From NCBI GenBank assembly GCA_038496675.1, contig CM076659.1, forward strand, positions 12,820,144-12,884,143: DNA of 64,000 bases. Direction: 5' to 3'. Positions within the stretch are counted from its first letter, which is position 1. Each line of letters starts with the position of its first letter. The notes below the pieces were generated by a model. That model was given only the letters and a program-made list of their open reading frames with translations, made no database searches and was not told the DNA's origin. Positions 51,401 through 59,885 of the stretch are shown one piece after another. A program made the translations under genes and the position numbers. The stretch comes from Rachycentron canadum. Its lineage: Eukaryota > Chordata > Actinopteri > Carangiformes > Rachycentridae.

Positions 51401-52513
51401 ATTCTAACCGTCCATTGTGTTTTGCTTCGTGGTCTTGTTTTTTTTCACGTCTTCCATGTAGCTAATAATGGGGCTCTTATTGGTTAGACCCATGTCATTT
51501 GTGTGCCGTGTGTTTGTGTAACATTTGTGCTTGCTCTTCATGTCTCAAATGTTTGTGTGTTTGTTTGTCCATGTCTGGTCACCATGTGTGTCTGTCAGTT
51601 ACTAAGCGACATAAGGCTCATCTGAAGAGGCTGGACCGGAGATGGACATTGGGGGGTGTCATCAGCAGGCAGCAGAGCCGAGGTGAACTGAGACAGATGC
51701 TGCATCACCTCCCTCCCTCCCTCCCTCCCTCCCTCCCCCTCCTTCTTATTCCCTCACTTTGTTTTTGTTCCACTCATCCCGTCTTATTTATTGCCTCTTA
51801 TCACACAGTGACGTGGCTGAACATCATCCCTCTCCACACACACATATTTGCTCAATCTTGCGTCCCATGTTATCTTCCTGCGAATCATGAGCCACCATTC
51901 ACCATAACTAACCACTAACTGACGTTAATCTGATATAAGCTTGGAAAGTAAAGGTGAAATCAGCAACTTTATATGCACCACTTATTGATGCTAAATTCAA
52001 ATTATGTTACAAAACTACTCCATGTAAGCATTTTCATTATAATTAAACACTGCGTGCCAAAAGCAATCTTCCCAGAATCACACTACCCACTCATCTGAAA
52101 GTAGTTGCATAAAAGGCTTTGGAATGCCGTATGCTGCATTTTAGAGCCATATTTTTCTTTTTTATGAGCAAATGAAGCATGTATGTAGTTTTCTAATGAG
52201 TGTGTGTTCCACTAAAGTGTGGAAAAAACAGATATTTATCCTGCTGTGGTGCAGATAGCAACCAATATTGACAAAGATAAACAAAGAGCCTGATTAATCT
52301 TTCACTTGGTTAGCATTCTCTCTCACACACTTACACATGTTCATCTTACTAAGGCCAAAGTTTTTTTTTTTTCACAGGAGATGCATTTGAATTGCTGACA
52401 GAGGAGTGAGGATAGGCTATTGAGTTCAGCCCAAACTTTGCACTTGGCAGTGGATGCTGCTCTCTGGAGTGGAGAGAGAGTTGTTTCCACCCTAGGACTG
52501 AAATCCTGCTTTG

Positions 52514-52551
<38 letters not shown>

Positions 52552-55500
52552 AGACAGATATTTTGCTGACTCCACAAGAATAATTTATAACACTGATGCA
52601 GGCGATGCATGTTGTGGTTAACATAACATCTGATTCAGAGTTTCCCTTCATTGCACTGCTGGATATTGTTTGAAAGAGGTTGGTGAGAGGAAAACGTTAT
52701 ACCAGCCCCAACACAAAGAGGCCGGAAGAACCAGGCGAAAGGAAAATAAAGCGTACAGAAATATCCTTTACCCATGGAACCTACTTTTTTGCAAATAAAG
52801 GGAATAACTATACCACACCCATTCAGCTTCTACACAACCTCCGAAATGGGTGGAGAAAAGGAAAATGTAATAATGTGTCACCAAAATTTTGTGAACCAGC
52901 TTAGAGGACAGAACTTCTTTATTTGCTCCTCTCCTTTTTAAACACACCTCTTCTACTTGTGCAGTGTGTGTTTAGACAGGAATTGCCATAATGACAGGAA
53001 ATGAGGTCCTTGCTCTGGCCCTTGGCCTCATGGGAATGCATAAATCAGCATGTAGCCTCTACTCTCTATTATGTGCTGAGTTAGGAAATGCTTGCTGTCA
53101 CACAGCCAAGGACACTGTTAGGACACTTGCTTGTTTGACACTAGTTTGCCTTGTTCAATGCCCTTTGTGAATACAAGTAATTGATTGATGTGAGATTGGT
53201 CGATATTATGGCATATTTTATATGGTGGCATTTTGAGAAATACACACTGATGATTTTATGGGCATTTTACACCTTTATTGGACAGCTGATCATAGAGAGA
53301 TGAAGGGAGAGGGAGATAAGGAACATTACAAACCAGGAATGTTACAGTTTATGGTCGGTGCCTTAAATTGGGGACACATTAAGATGTTCAGCAATTATGG
53401 TGGACCAGGTTTGTCATAGTGTGGCTAAGTGGTGTTGACCGTTGCCAGATAAAATCATAAAATGTGTGATAGGTAACAACGTTATGTGTGTTGCCCGAGG
53501 GAGACATACATGTAAATAAACAGCTCTAGGTGAAATTGATGTTGTTTTCACTCCCCCCATGTTCCCTCTATCGGCTGTATGGTTTGTGTTACAGACCTCG
53601 CCATCCAGGATCTCAGCTAAACTCCTCTTTTTTTATTCTTTTAAGTGCAAGTTATACTGCATATAAATATTGCAAGCTGAGGGTTGCAATTCTGGTTTGT
53701 TTTGATAAAAGAGCATGCGACAATTGACAATCTCACAGGATTCACAGAATTGTCTACCTCCAGACCTCTACTTGTTATTAAATAGTTGTTCAGCATGTAG
53801 TTAGTAGTTTACATACTCAGTCATGAGGTTTATGCTCCTTCCTGACAGGCAAAAACATCCGTAGAAGGTTGTGACAATCTTCACGTCTGTCAAAACAACA
53901 CCCACATGCTGATATGCACATTGAAGAAATTATTAGTTGTAAAGTGTTAAAGTGTTGGGTGACAATATCCATAGTTTTAGAGTCATGCAAAATACATTGA
54001 AGTTGAAGTGTCAGGCAGTCAAATCAAGTGGGTGTCTTCCAAAGTTAACGTTCCTCTTGTTCCAAATTTCCTCTTTGTGTTTCCAGACTGTGTTTCCTTG
54101 TTGAGCTGTGACAGTAACAAGAGAAATTTCTGTATAAAAAATACTGTAATGGAAGATGTCTGTTTGATTTGTCTAAGTCATGCTGCTGGAACCTTGCAGA
54201 TGCTTTGGCTAAAGTATGGAATAACTTTTTAAACAGAAATGGGATATGAGTTTTGACCTCCATCACTTACAATGAAATTGCAATTACAATTTATGACCAA
54301 CAGTGCTTTCAATTCAATGTATTTTAAAGATAGACTTGACAAATTGTGAACATATCCCAGGCCACCAGGGTGCCCCAGTACTCCTTATTATTGTTGGGTA
54401 TCATACTGTAATTCACAATACAATAGTGTCACAATGCAATGTCCATAAAATAGGTGCTGAACTAAAAGTTATTTTTCTATGCCATATATTGCTGAAATAT
54501 CTAATATGCAATATACAATACATCATGCTTTGCAAAATGTAACTTCAGAAAAATACATATCGCTATTGTGGCAAGTTTTTTTTTTTCCAAATACAGGAAT
54601 TGATTATGTCATATTGTTATTCACTGCATTATTAAAGTTCTCTCTGTTTCATAAAACATTAGAGACAAATCTCATGTTCCAAAGAACATTTAAAAACACA
54701 CACCCACAGAACATGTGCACATCTGGCAGCTGAACAAACTGCCAGAAAGCAGAGCACTTCTAGTCTGTATTTAAGAAAGGATGCACTTCTGCGCTGTTGA
54801 CCTTTATCGTTTTCTACTGTAGAATGATCACATAAATATATTAAGTCTTCAAAAAAAGATGAATAGAAAATACACTTTTTTTTTGTCTTTTCTTTCCAAT
54901 GTTTGTCTTCTTTTCAGAGATTTTACAGCCCTCAGATTCTTAGCTTTGTTGTAATTCTCTGCTCTGGCTTTGGCAGAAGAGAAGTACGTAACAGTGCAAC
55001 CCTATTCCAGCCAAGGGAAGGATGAAATTGCTTTTGAGAAAGGTGTTATTGTGGAAGTGATTCAGAAGAACCTGGAAGGATGGTGGTTTATCAGGTAAGC
55101 CTCTGCTCACTTCCTCCAGACATTTGTTGCTACTTTCAGTACAAAATGAGTATTTTTGATCAGTTTTCTCTTACAACTTACTTCACAGGTACCAGGATAA
55201 AGAGGGCTGGGCTCCAGCCTCTTACCTAAAGAAAGTGAAGGATGAGTTCTCTCCCCGCAAGAAGACCGTTACAGGCCCAGTGGAGATAATTGGAAACATC
55301 ATGGAGATCAGTAACTTGCTTAACAAGAAAGCCTTGAGCGAGAAGGATATGCAGACTGAAGGTGTCCCAGAGAGCCCCCAGGTGGCCAGGAAGGAAATCA
55401 GCTTGCCAATCCCCTGTGCTGAGCCGAGCCCTGTTAATTCCCCACAGGATGGAAGCAAAGCAGAGCCTGCTTCACCAGCGATAGCTCGCATCGCCCCTCA

Positions 55501-58500
55501 TCGAGTGGAAATTGGTTAGTCACTATGGATGATTCAGTTTCTGTCATAACGTAAATTTCTGTGAATCATTAATCAGACTTTTTAAATCACATTCCTAAAT
55601 GTCTTGAGACTTGTAAATGTATGTTCCTAAATGTAACCAATTGTGTTTTGTCTGTGATTATTTCATAGGTTCCCCAGTTCTCAGGCAAAAACCTCCTCCC
55701 CGAAGAGATGCAACCCTGGTAAGATTGTTTGATATTTTACCCATGCAGCATTCTTGTCAACCAATCATTTATTTATTTCTTATGCTTGAAAAACCTCTAC
55801 GTATGTATACCCCTTGTAAGCAATTTCAAAGGGTAGTGTGCATTTGTCAGTTTGTTCTTTAAGAACAAACTGACAAATGAATGATGAAAAAGATAAATCA
55901 AAAGTGTAATGTTTGTACTGAACCCTAACCCTTTGGACATTCACAGAATTTGTGGGTTTTCCTTCATGCAGTCAAATAGCAGCAAATGAGAGGTGGAATA
56001 TTCAGACTCTGAAGTAAAAGTACCAATACATAAGTGTAACAAATTCCATTATATGTAATTCCCATATTGCATGTAGAAGTTCCATATTTTATTATAATTA
56101 CATTTTGTACTTCTAGCTAGGTATCAAAAGTAGAAGTGTCCATTTTGCAACAGGTATATTTATATATACATATATTTATATATACATTATATTGATAAAC
56201 TACTGTATAATACTGAATACTGATCCATCAGTATCTCAGCATCATATAGCACCCCACCCCCTTAGACTAAGAAGATAAATGTGAGGGGCTTTGAGATGGT
56301 GAGTAGGGTAGAAAAGAAGAAAGAACAAACTTCTGCTAAAAAATGTTATAAATGTTTTTTTGCTTTTATGTGAAGTAATATATTACCTCACAGAGCCTTG
56401 AACAATTAAATGAAACCATCTGGGAACTCTAGAGGGGAAATTTCTCTTTGGTAGAACTGCTAAAAACTAGACATCTGAAACATGACAAGGGGCTCCATCC
56501 AATCATACCATTTTTTGACACACAAGTCAAAAAAAAGTTTTCGCCGCACTATATTTTATAGGATTATCATGTTTTTTGGCTCAATACTGGTATAGCTCTT
56601 GAGCAAATGTACTTATTTACTTTCTGCTACAAACAATAAGTCTGGCATTGACATATTGATTTCTTCTCAGGGATTTCAGTTGCCCTCACCTCCAGAGCCC
56701 CCTACAGTTGAAGCAGAGTATTACACCATTGCAGATTTCCAGTCCTGTATATCTGATGGTATCAGTTTCAATGGAGGGCAGAAAGCAGAGGTAGGAGCTC
56801 TTTTTAAAGTCAATCACGGTCACCTGACAATCTAAAATTTGGGTTACAATTGCTCTTCATATAAAGACTGAACTTTTCTCTAACTTGTGTTTCAGGTCAT
56901 TGAGAAGAACTCAGGTGGTTGGTGGTATGTCCAGATAGGAGAGAAGGAGGGCTGGGCACCCTGCTCCTACATTGATAAACGTAAAAAGCCCAATCTCAAT
57001 CGCAGAACAAGCACTCTGTGCCGCCCTAAAATCCCACCCCCAGCCCCGCCTGTCAAAAAACAAGACTCAGTGGAGACAGCACCTCCCAGCAGTCCTGGGT
57101 CTGAAGCTCCAGAGTCTCCTGTGTCTCCTGGGAGACCAGTGTATGAAGAGCCAGAATATGATGTTCCTGCCATTGGTGATCTGGACTTGGAGTCTGAGTT
57201 TGAGTTTCTAAGAGGAGAAGGTTCCTTGGTGGATGCAAAGAATGAGGACACTTCCTCTGAGAAGGGATCCCATCTGTCCTCCAAGCCTTCTCCAGCGTCA
57301 TCACTCCACAGTGCCTCCTTTAAAATGGGTGAGTCATTTGAAGATGGCCACGAGGCAGAGGGAGAGGCAGAGGGAGAGGATGAGTGTATCTATGAGAATG
57401 ACGGCTTCCGGCCCATCAGAGAAACCCCAGAGAGGCAATGCAGCAGGGACTCAAATTCCTCCAAGACAAGTGTCATGTCAGAAACTGGCAAGACTGCAAA
57501 ACCAACTTCAGGTGGATGGAGATCAGCAGGGAACAAACTCAAAATCGACTTGAATGGGAGCCCATTTTCAACCAAAGCTGAGGAGGTATCCAGTCCTAAA
57601 TCTGCCTCCACTGAATCCACCCCAGATCTGTGTAGACCTAAGAAAGAGCAAGAGGAAAGCAAGGTATCCTCTCCCACCAGGTCCTCCTCTAAACTAAAGC
57701 CAGTAGTGAGGCCTAAACCACAAATGGCCAAGGCCTCCAGTGCGGAAAAGATGGACATCAGCACCTTAAGAAGACAGCTACGGCCAACAGGGCAGTTGAA
57801 GAACGGCACCAAAACTAAAGGTGAGGACTCTGAGACAGCTTCAGTTGTCTCTTCTGAGGACTCCTTCTCTTCTCAGAGCACATCCGATCTCTCCTCCATC
57901 TATTCTAAAGGTAGCAGGGGAGACTCTGACCTGGAAGGTTGCAGTCTGTATCGCACCACAGATCCCTATGAGAAAGTCCAAGAGTCTGAGCTCAGTTTCC
58001 CTGCTGGAGTGGAAGTAGAAGTGCTGGAGAAACAGGAGAGTGGCTGGTGGTATATCCGTTGGGGAGATTCAGAGGGTTGGGCTCCAACTTACTACCTGGA
58101 GCCCATCAGGCAGCAGGATGACATGGCAGGGTCAGAATCTGATGGTACCCCGACTAAACCTGGAAGCCTCAGCAAATCCAACAGCCTGGAGAAGAATGAA
58201 CAAAGGGTGCAGGCATTGAACAATATCAACCAAAACCTAAAGAAGGTCACCCCACCTATCCCCTCCAAGCCTCCAGGTGGCCTCTCCAAACCTACTGGTT
58301 TGTTTGGGTCACGGAAGCAGAATAACTCCAAACAGCAGCAGGTTGTTAGACCTCAATCCGTCTTCATATCGGCTCCAATCAGGGATGGTCCTAGCCCTGC
58401 TGGCTCTCTCAGGAGAAACGAGTCCCTCAACTCTACTGACCACCCTCGTGTCAGTCCGACAGTGCGACGAAATGCCTCCTTCGGCACTGTGCCAGGCAGT

Positions 58501-58824
58501 CTGGTGTCAAACAACATAGCGCTACCCAACAGGGACAGATCTGGCACAGGTAGCTCTGAATCACTTGGCCTCAGCTCTCAGAAGAATGCCCTCCCTGTAT
58601 CCACAGTGAGGCCCAAGCCCCACATCATCCATAACAACCTCAGAGAGGTATATGTCTCCATAGCAGATTATCATGGTGATGAGGAGACCATGGGATTTCC
58701 TGAAGGGACAAGTCTGGAGGTCCTGGAAAGAAACCCCAATGGATGGTGGTACTGCAAGGTTCTGGACAATGGCAGACCAAGGAAAGGATGGGTTCCCTCA
58801 AATTACCTCGAGAAAAAGCACTAG
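16776..58824 (+). CDS. sh3pxd2a: TKS5/FISH podosome scaffold (PX domain and five SH3 domains), 13 exons, first coding exon not found
   Basis: Thirteen plus-strand exons join in phase into 3,228 nt (1,075 visible residues plus stop). Human TKS5 has 1,133 residues and begins with about 24 residues encoded by exon 1, which I cannot find here. Numbered from exon 2: PX domain 1-109, with phosphoinositide-binding Arg18 in YRRYSKFFDLQ and Arg69 in RDVAVKRL (human Arg42 and Arg93). SH3-1 spans about 130-188, SH3-2 230-284, SH3-3 409-466, SH3-4 784-838 and SH3-5 1017-1075. Proline-rich linkers carry RPKIPPPAPP, and motifs such as PEYDVP and IYENDGF match Src-phosphorylated regions of mammalian TKS5. 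The family tethers to PI3P/PI(3,4)P2 membranes and recruits N-WASP, Nck and ADAM proteins to podosomes and invadopodia. The motif GPVEIIGNIMEISNLLNKKA separates it from TKS4 (SH3PXD2B). Teleosts often have two co-orthologues; I cannot tell which this is. Confidence 0.96.
19259..19299. repeat. A-rich simple repeat
   Basis: Runs of A broken by single C or G, in sh3pxd2a intron 2. Confidence 0.9.
21487..21514. repeat. four perfect tandem copies of TGAGTAC
   Basis: The 7-bp unit is repeated exactly four times inside sh3pxd2a intron 2. Confidence 0.95.
22101..22176 (+). CDS. sh3pxd2a: sh3pxd2a coding exon 3 (PX domain)
   Basis: Encodes MRILDKFPIEGGQKDPKKRI to IPFLPG, including the PX proline-rich loop. 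The acceptor is cttctacag and the donor CCAG|gtgata. The exon ends in phase 1. Confidence 0.96.
22177..23187 (+). other. sh3pxd2a intron 3
   Basis: A 1.0 kb AT-rich intron with nothing else supported. Confidence 0.85.
23188..23264 (+). CDS. sh3pxd2a: sh3pxd2a coding exon 4 (PX domain)
   Basis: Encodes KVLFRRSHIRDVAVKRLKHL to DNYCK, with the second lipid-binding arginine (human Arg93). The acceptor is tttttcccccag and the donor AAA|gtaaga. Confidence 0.96.
23265..24091 (+). other. sh3pxd2a intron 4
   Basis: A 0.8 kb intron. It includes an A(14) run at about 24027-24040 and no exon-like block. Confidence 0.85.
24092..24183 (+). CDS. sh3pxd2a: sh3pxd2a coding exon 5 (end of PX domain)
   Basis: Encodes ALMKLPSQISQSEEVLKFFE to DLNPPTE, the last PX helix. 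The acceptor is ttctcccacag and the donor ACAGA|gtgagt. It ends in phase 2. Confidence 0.95.
25445..25471. repeat. poly(T) homopolymer tract
   Basis: Twenty-seven consecutive T inside sh3pxd2a intron 5. Confidence 0.9.
26139..26360. repeat. repeat fragment (CTTTATTAATCCCCATGGGG) followed by TA/TAA microsatellite
   Basis: CAACTTTATTAATCCCCATG resembles the 3' end of a common teleost non-LTR element. The block at about 26290-26360 is a TA/TAA-rich simple repeat. The element assignment is tentative. Confidence 0.45.
26755..27012 (+). repeat. teleost interspersed repeat (GGGTACACCCTGGACAGGTC family)
   Basis: The modules GGGTACACCCTGGACAGGTC, TAGAGTCAATTTAGTGTCCC, TGGAGAGAACCCATACAGAC and the end GCTAACCACTGCCCCACCGT match, from memory, a very common dispersed repeat of fish genomes. 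The open frame over it is repeat-derived, not a gene. Confidence 0.8.
30393..30434. repeat. (CT)n microsatellite
   Basis: About 20 CT units with one interruption, in sh3pxd2a intron 5. Confidence 0.95.
31436..31467 (+). CDS. sh3pxd2a: sh3pxd2a coding exon 6 (32-nt micro-exon)
   Basis: Only 32 nt between acceptor cctttccag and donor TCAG|gtaagg. It encodes DCGGSGKRKS, the counterpart of DYGSSKRKS in mammalian TKS5. It converts phase 2 to phase 1, so exon 5 cannot join exon 7 in frame without it. Confidence 0.9.
31468..39053 (+). other. sh3pxd2a intron 6
   Basis: A 7.6 kb intron between the micro-exon and the SH3-1 exon. In mammals this interval holds an alternative exon (VWLSSWAESPKK-like) and the promoter of a PX-less isoform. 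I could not find that alternative exon here. A degenerate minisatellite lies at 35813-36110, and an in-frame upstream extension of exon 7 begins at 38969. Confidence 0.75.
35813..36110 (+). repeat. degenerate minisatellite, units of about 30-34 bp
   Basis: Diverged copies of a CATTTAGC-ATTACTTTTAGCTAAC-type unit follow one another, most clearly from 35813 to about 35971, with weaker copies to about 36110. Confidence 0.6.
39054..39182 (+). CDS. sh3pxd2a: sh3pxd2a coding exon 7 (start of SH3-1)
   Basis: Encodes GLDASDPMLLEQYVVVANYE to VVDVIEKSES, the first half of SH3-1. The acceptor is aaccccag and the donor AGTG|gtgagt. The in-frame ATG at 39074-39076 (DPMLLEQ) is a possible internal start for a PX-less isoform. 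Confidence 0.96.
42898..42985 (+). repeat. teleost interspersed repeat (CTCAACAACTATTTGATGGA family)
   Basis: CACTTTGGTTCAGACTGAAA and CTCAACAACTATTTGATGGA match, from memory, a common teleost repeat. The fragment at 14830-15000 looks like the same family on the other strand. Confidence 0.75.
44955..45180 (+). repeat. teleost interspersed repeat (GGCTAACTGTTTCCAGTCTT family)
   Basis: GGCTAACTGTTTCCAGTCTT, TAAGTTAACTGACTGTTGGC and AAGCAAATAAATGTATTTCC are the ordered modules of a dispersed repeat frequent in teleost introns, recognised from memory. Confidence 0.75.
49412..49525 (+). CDS. sh3pxd2a: sh3pxd2a coding exon 8 (end of SH3-1)
   Basis: Encodes GWWFVSTAEEQGWVPATYLN, completing SH3-1 with its conserved WW and PATYL, then a short acidic linker. 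The acceptor is gttaacacag and the donor GAAG|gtaagt. Confidence 0.96.
49526..51598 (+). other. sh3pxd2a intron 8
   Basis: A 2.1 kb intron with nothing else supported. Confidence 0.85.
51599..51682 (+). CDS. sh3pxd2a: sh3pxd2a coding exon 9 (basic linker)
   Basis: Encodes VTKRHKAHLKRLDRRWTLGG and VISRQQSR, a strongly conserved basic linker between SH3-1 and SH3-2. The acceptor is gtctgtcag and the donor CGAG|gtgaac. The exon is a multiple of three with both ends in phase 1, so skipping it would keep the frame. Confidence 0.95.
51708..51738 (+). repeat. (CCCT)n tandem repeat
   Basis: About seven CCCT units beginning 26 nt after the exon 9 donor. The opposite strand is an AGGG repeat with G-quadruplex potential. 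Confidence 0.95.
52518..52548. repeat. poly(A) homopolymer tract
   Basis: Thirty-one consecutive A in sh3pxd2a intron 9, followed by a short GA-rich stretch. Confidence 0.9.
54977..55094 (+). CDS. sh3pxd2a: sh3pxd2a coding exon 10 (start of SH3-2)
   Basis: Encodes EKYVTVQPYSSQGKDEIAFE to NLEGWWFI, most of SH3-2. The acceptor is ctttggcag and the donor ATCAG|gtaagc, in phase 2. Confidence 0.96.
55189..55514 (+). CDS. sh3pxd2a: sh3pxd2a coding exon 11 (end of SH3-2 and linker)
   Basis: Completes SH3-2 (DKEGWAPASYLKK), then encodes the TKS5-specific linker GPVEIIGNIMEISNLLNKKA and SPAIARIAPHRVEI. The upstream intron is only 94 nt. The donor is ATTG|gttagt, a weaker site than its neighbours. 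Confidence 0.95.
55669..55718 (+). CDS. sh3pxd2a: sh3pxd2a coding exon 12 (proline-rich, 50 nt)
   Basis: Encodes GSPVLRQKPPPRRDATL, a PPPRR proline-rich segment also present in mammalian TKS4 and TKS5. The acceptor is atttcatag and the donor CCCTG|gtaaga. Confidence 0.93.
55719..56670 (+). other. sh3pxd2a intron 12
   Basis: A 952-nt intron. It contains the 39-bp palindrome at 55841-55879 and a TATATA-rich patch at about 56158-56190. Confidence 0.85.
55841..55879. repeat. 39-bp near-perfect palindrome (19-bp arms, 1-nt centre)
   Basis: CATTTGTCAGTTTGTTCTT at 55841-55859 is exactly complementary to 55861-55879, with one T between them. In RNA or single-stranded DNA it would form an almost loop-less hairpin. 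It lies in sh3pxd2a intron 12, 123 nt after exon 12. Confidence 0.95.
56671..56790 (+). CDS. sh3pxd2a: sh3pxd2a coding exon 13 (start of SH3-3)
   Basis: Encodes GFQLPSPPEPPTVEAEYYTI to SFNGGQKAE, exactly 40 codons with phase 0 ends. The acceptor is cttctcag and the donor GCAGAG|gtagga. Confidence 0.96.
56896..58824 (+). CDS. sh3pxd2a: sh3pxd2a terminal coding exon 14 (SH3-3 end, SH3-4, SH3-5)
   Basis: A single 1,929-nt exon (642 codons and TAG) after acceptor tgtttcag. It ends SH3-3 (KNSGGWWYVQIGEKEGWAP), then carries a long disordered linker rich in Ser/Pro. The linker has tyrosine motifs YEEPEYDVP (about 57139-57168) and IYENDGF (about 57387-57407), a short acidic EGEAEGEDE run and MDISTLRRQLRPTGQL. 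SH3-4 lies at about 57946-58110 and SH3-5 at 58645-58821, ending SNYLEKKH. The linker is shorter than in human TKS5, which explains most of the length difference. Confidence 0.97.
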   Translation, partial: VIEKNSGGWWYVQIGEKEGWAPCSYIDKRKKPNLNRRTSTLCRPKIPPPAPPVKKQDSVETAPPSSPGSEAPESPVSPGRPVYEEPEYDVPAIGDLDLESEFEFLRGEGSLVDAKNEDTSSEKGSHLSSKPSPASSLHSASFKMGESFEDGHEAEGEAEGEDECIYENDGFRPIRETPERQCSRDSNSSKTSVMSETGKTAKPTSGGWRSAGNKLKIDLNGSPFSTKAEEVSSPKSASTESTPDLCRPKKEQEESKVSSPTRSSSKLKPVVRPKPQMAKASSAEKMDISTLRRQLRPTGQLKNGTKTKGEDSETASVVSSEDSFSSQSTSDLSSIYSKGSRGDSDLEGCSLYRTTDPYEKVQESELSFPAGVEVEVLEKQESGWWYIRWGDSEGWAPTYYLEPIRQQDDMAGSESDGTPTKPGSLSKSNSLEKNEQRVQALNNINQNLKKVTPPIPSKPPGGLSKPTGLFGSRKQNNSKQQQVVRPQSVFISAPIRDGPSPAGSLRRNESLNSTDHPRVSPTVRRNASFGTVPGSLVSNNIALPNRDRSGTGSSESLGLSSQKNALPVSTVRPKPHIIHNNLREVYVSIADYHGDEETMGFPEGTSLEVLERNPNGWWYCKVLDNGRPRKGWVPSNYLEKKH

Positions 58825-59885
58825 CACTCATGTGTAGAGCTGGCAGAACTCTGAACGTGCGTGTAAAGACTACTCAAACAGATCCATTTATTTTGTGAAA
58901 AGGCTAACCCTAAGACGTTAAGTAAGGATTGAAAAGTTATCCGGTACCTTTGCCAAAACAAGCAGCCAGATCAAATTGTGACTTTGAAATGAAATGAGAC
59001 ATCTGGTGAAATTAGTCTACATGATACAGTGCCTGAGAAGTTGCTAAGAGGCAAAATTTTGGGACTAGTGACACAGAAAAAGAAAGCACCAGAAAGAAGA
59101 ATGATGTGATATTCTTCAATGGAAACTGTTAACTTGAAATAAGATGTCATTTTGTGTCCACTCCTTGAAGCATTTTCTGTAAGTTTATAGTGTATTTTAA
59201 AAAAAACCCTTTTTAAGCATTTAAAGCTTACTGCATGTTTGAAATGATCCATTATACTGACGATGCCTTGAGCTGTTGAAATTAAACCTTTTTCTCCTTA
59301 TTTTTTCCCAAAAAAAATCTCAGTTGTTGCCAAAGCTGCTTTGTGTTAGTCTTATTTTGTTGCTGTCTGTTTGCATGTTTTTTTTTGTAATATCTCTTTA
59401 TACTGTATGTCACCTTTATGTGAAATATTTTATCCATCTGTGTAATATTGTCCTGATGAAACAATCTGTGAGCATCTCTGATTATAACAGTATTTTTATC
59501 CTTAAATCATAAAATAATCCCTGATGATGTTGGCTAATACATATAGCCTTAAAATGTTTTTATGTAATTTGCCAGAGGCTAATTATCCAAAATTCAAGGT
59601 TCCTCACATCAGTGAAAATTCTATTTATTCATTACTTAAATATTGTATTGTTACTTTTTATACTGATTTTTAAAACAAATCACAATGGTTCACAACATTT
59701 CTAAGAACTGCTCCATTAATAATAAGATTTTGAATTTCTGCTGGGCAGTAAATTTGACATAACTCTTCAGATGCAGTAGTACTGGGATGCTCACTTTTGT
59801 TTTATGATAACTGTGTGACCAGTGATGATAACTGAAGTGCCAAAAGAATGAATTAAATAAATGCACTTTTGAACAATTATTTGTT
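58825..59885 (+). other. sh3pxd2a: 3' UTR of sh3pxd2a (proximal form)
   Basis: AT-rich sequence from the stop codon to shortly past the AATAAA at 59856-59861. Mammalian SH3PXD2A has a much longer 3' UTR, so the distal AATAAA at 60164-60169 or later sites could also be used. Confidence 0.6.
59856..59861 (+). terminator. canonical polyadenylation signal AATAAA
   Basis: AATAAA about 1.03 kb after the sh3pxd2a stop codon, followed within 30 nt by a T/GT-rich stretch (ttatttgttctttcttattt) typical of a downstream element. A second AATAAA occurs at 60164-60169. Confidence 0.6.

Larger units (their letters stand above)
51683..54976 (+). other. sh3pxd2a intron 9
   Basis: A 3.3 kb intron with a CCCT tandem (51708-51738) just past the donor and an A(31) run (52518-52548). 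No exon is seen. Confidence 0.85.

Noticed and set aside
57053..57812. Antisense frames of 83-140 codons inside the last sh3pxd2a exon
   Set aside because: They are shadows of the Ser/Pro/Glu-rich coding strand, with no initiation or homology evidence.
16776..58824. The scaffold might be SH3PXD2B (TKS4)
   Set aside because: Five SH3 domains, the GPVEIIGNIMEISNLLNKKA linker and MDISTLRRQLRPTGQL are TKS5 features; TKS4 has four SH3 domains and lacks these motifs.
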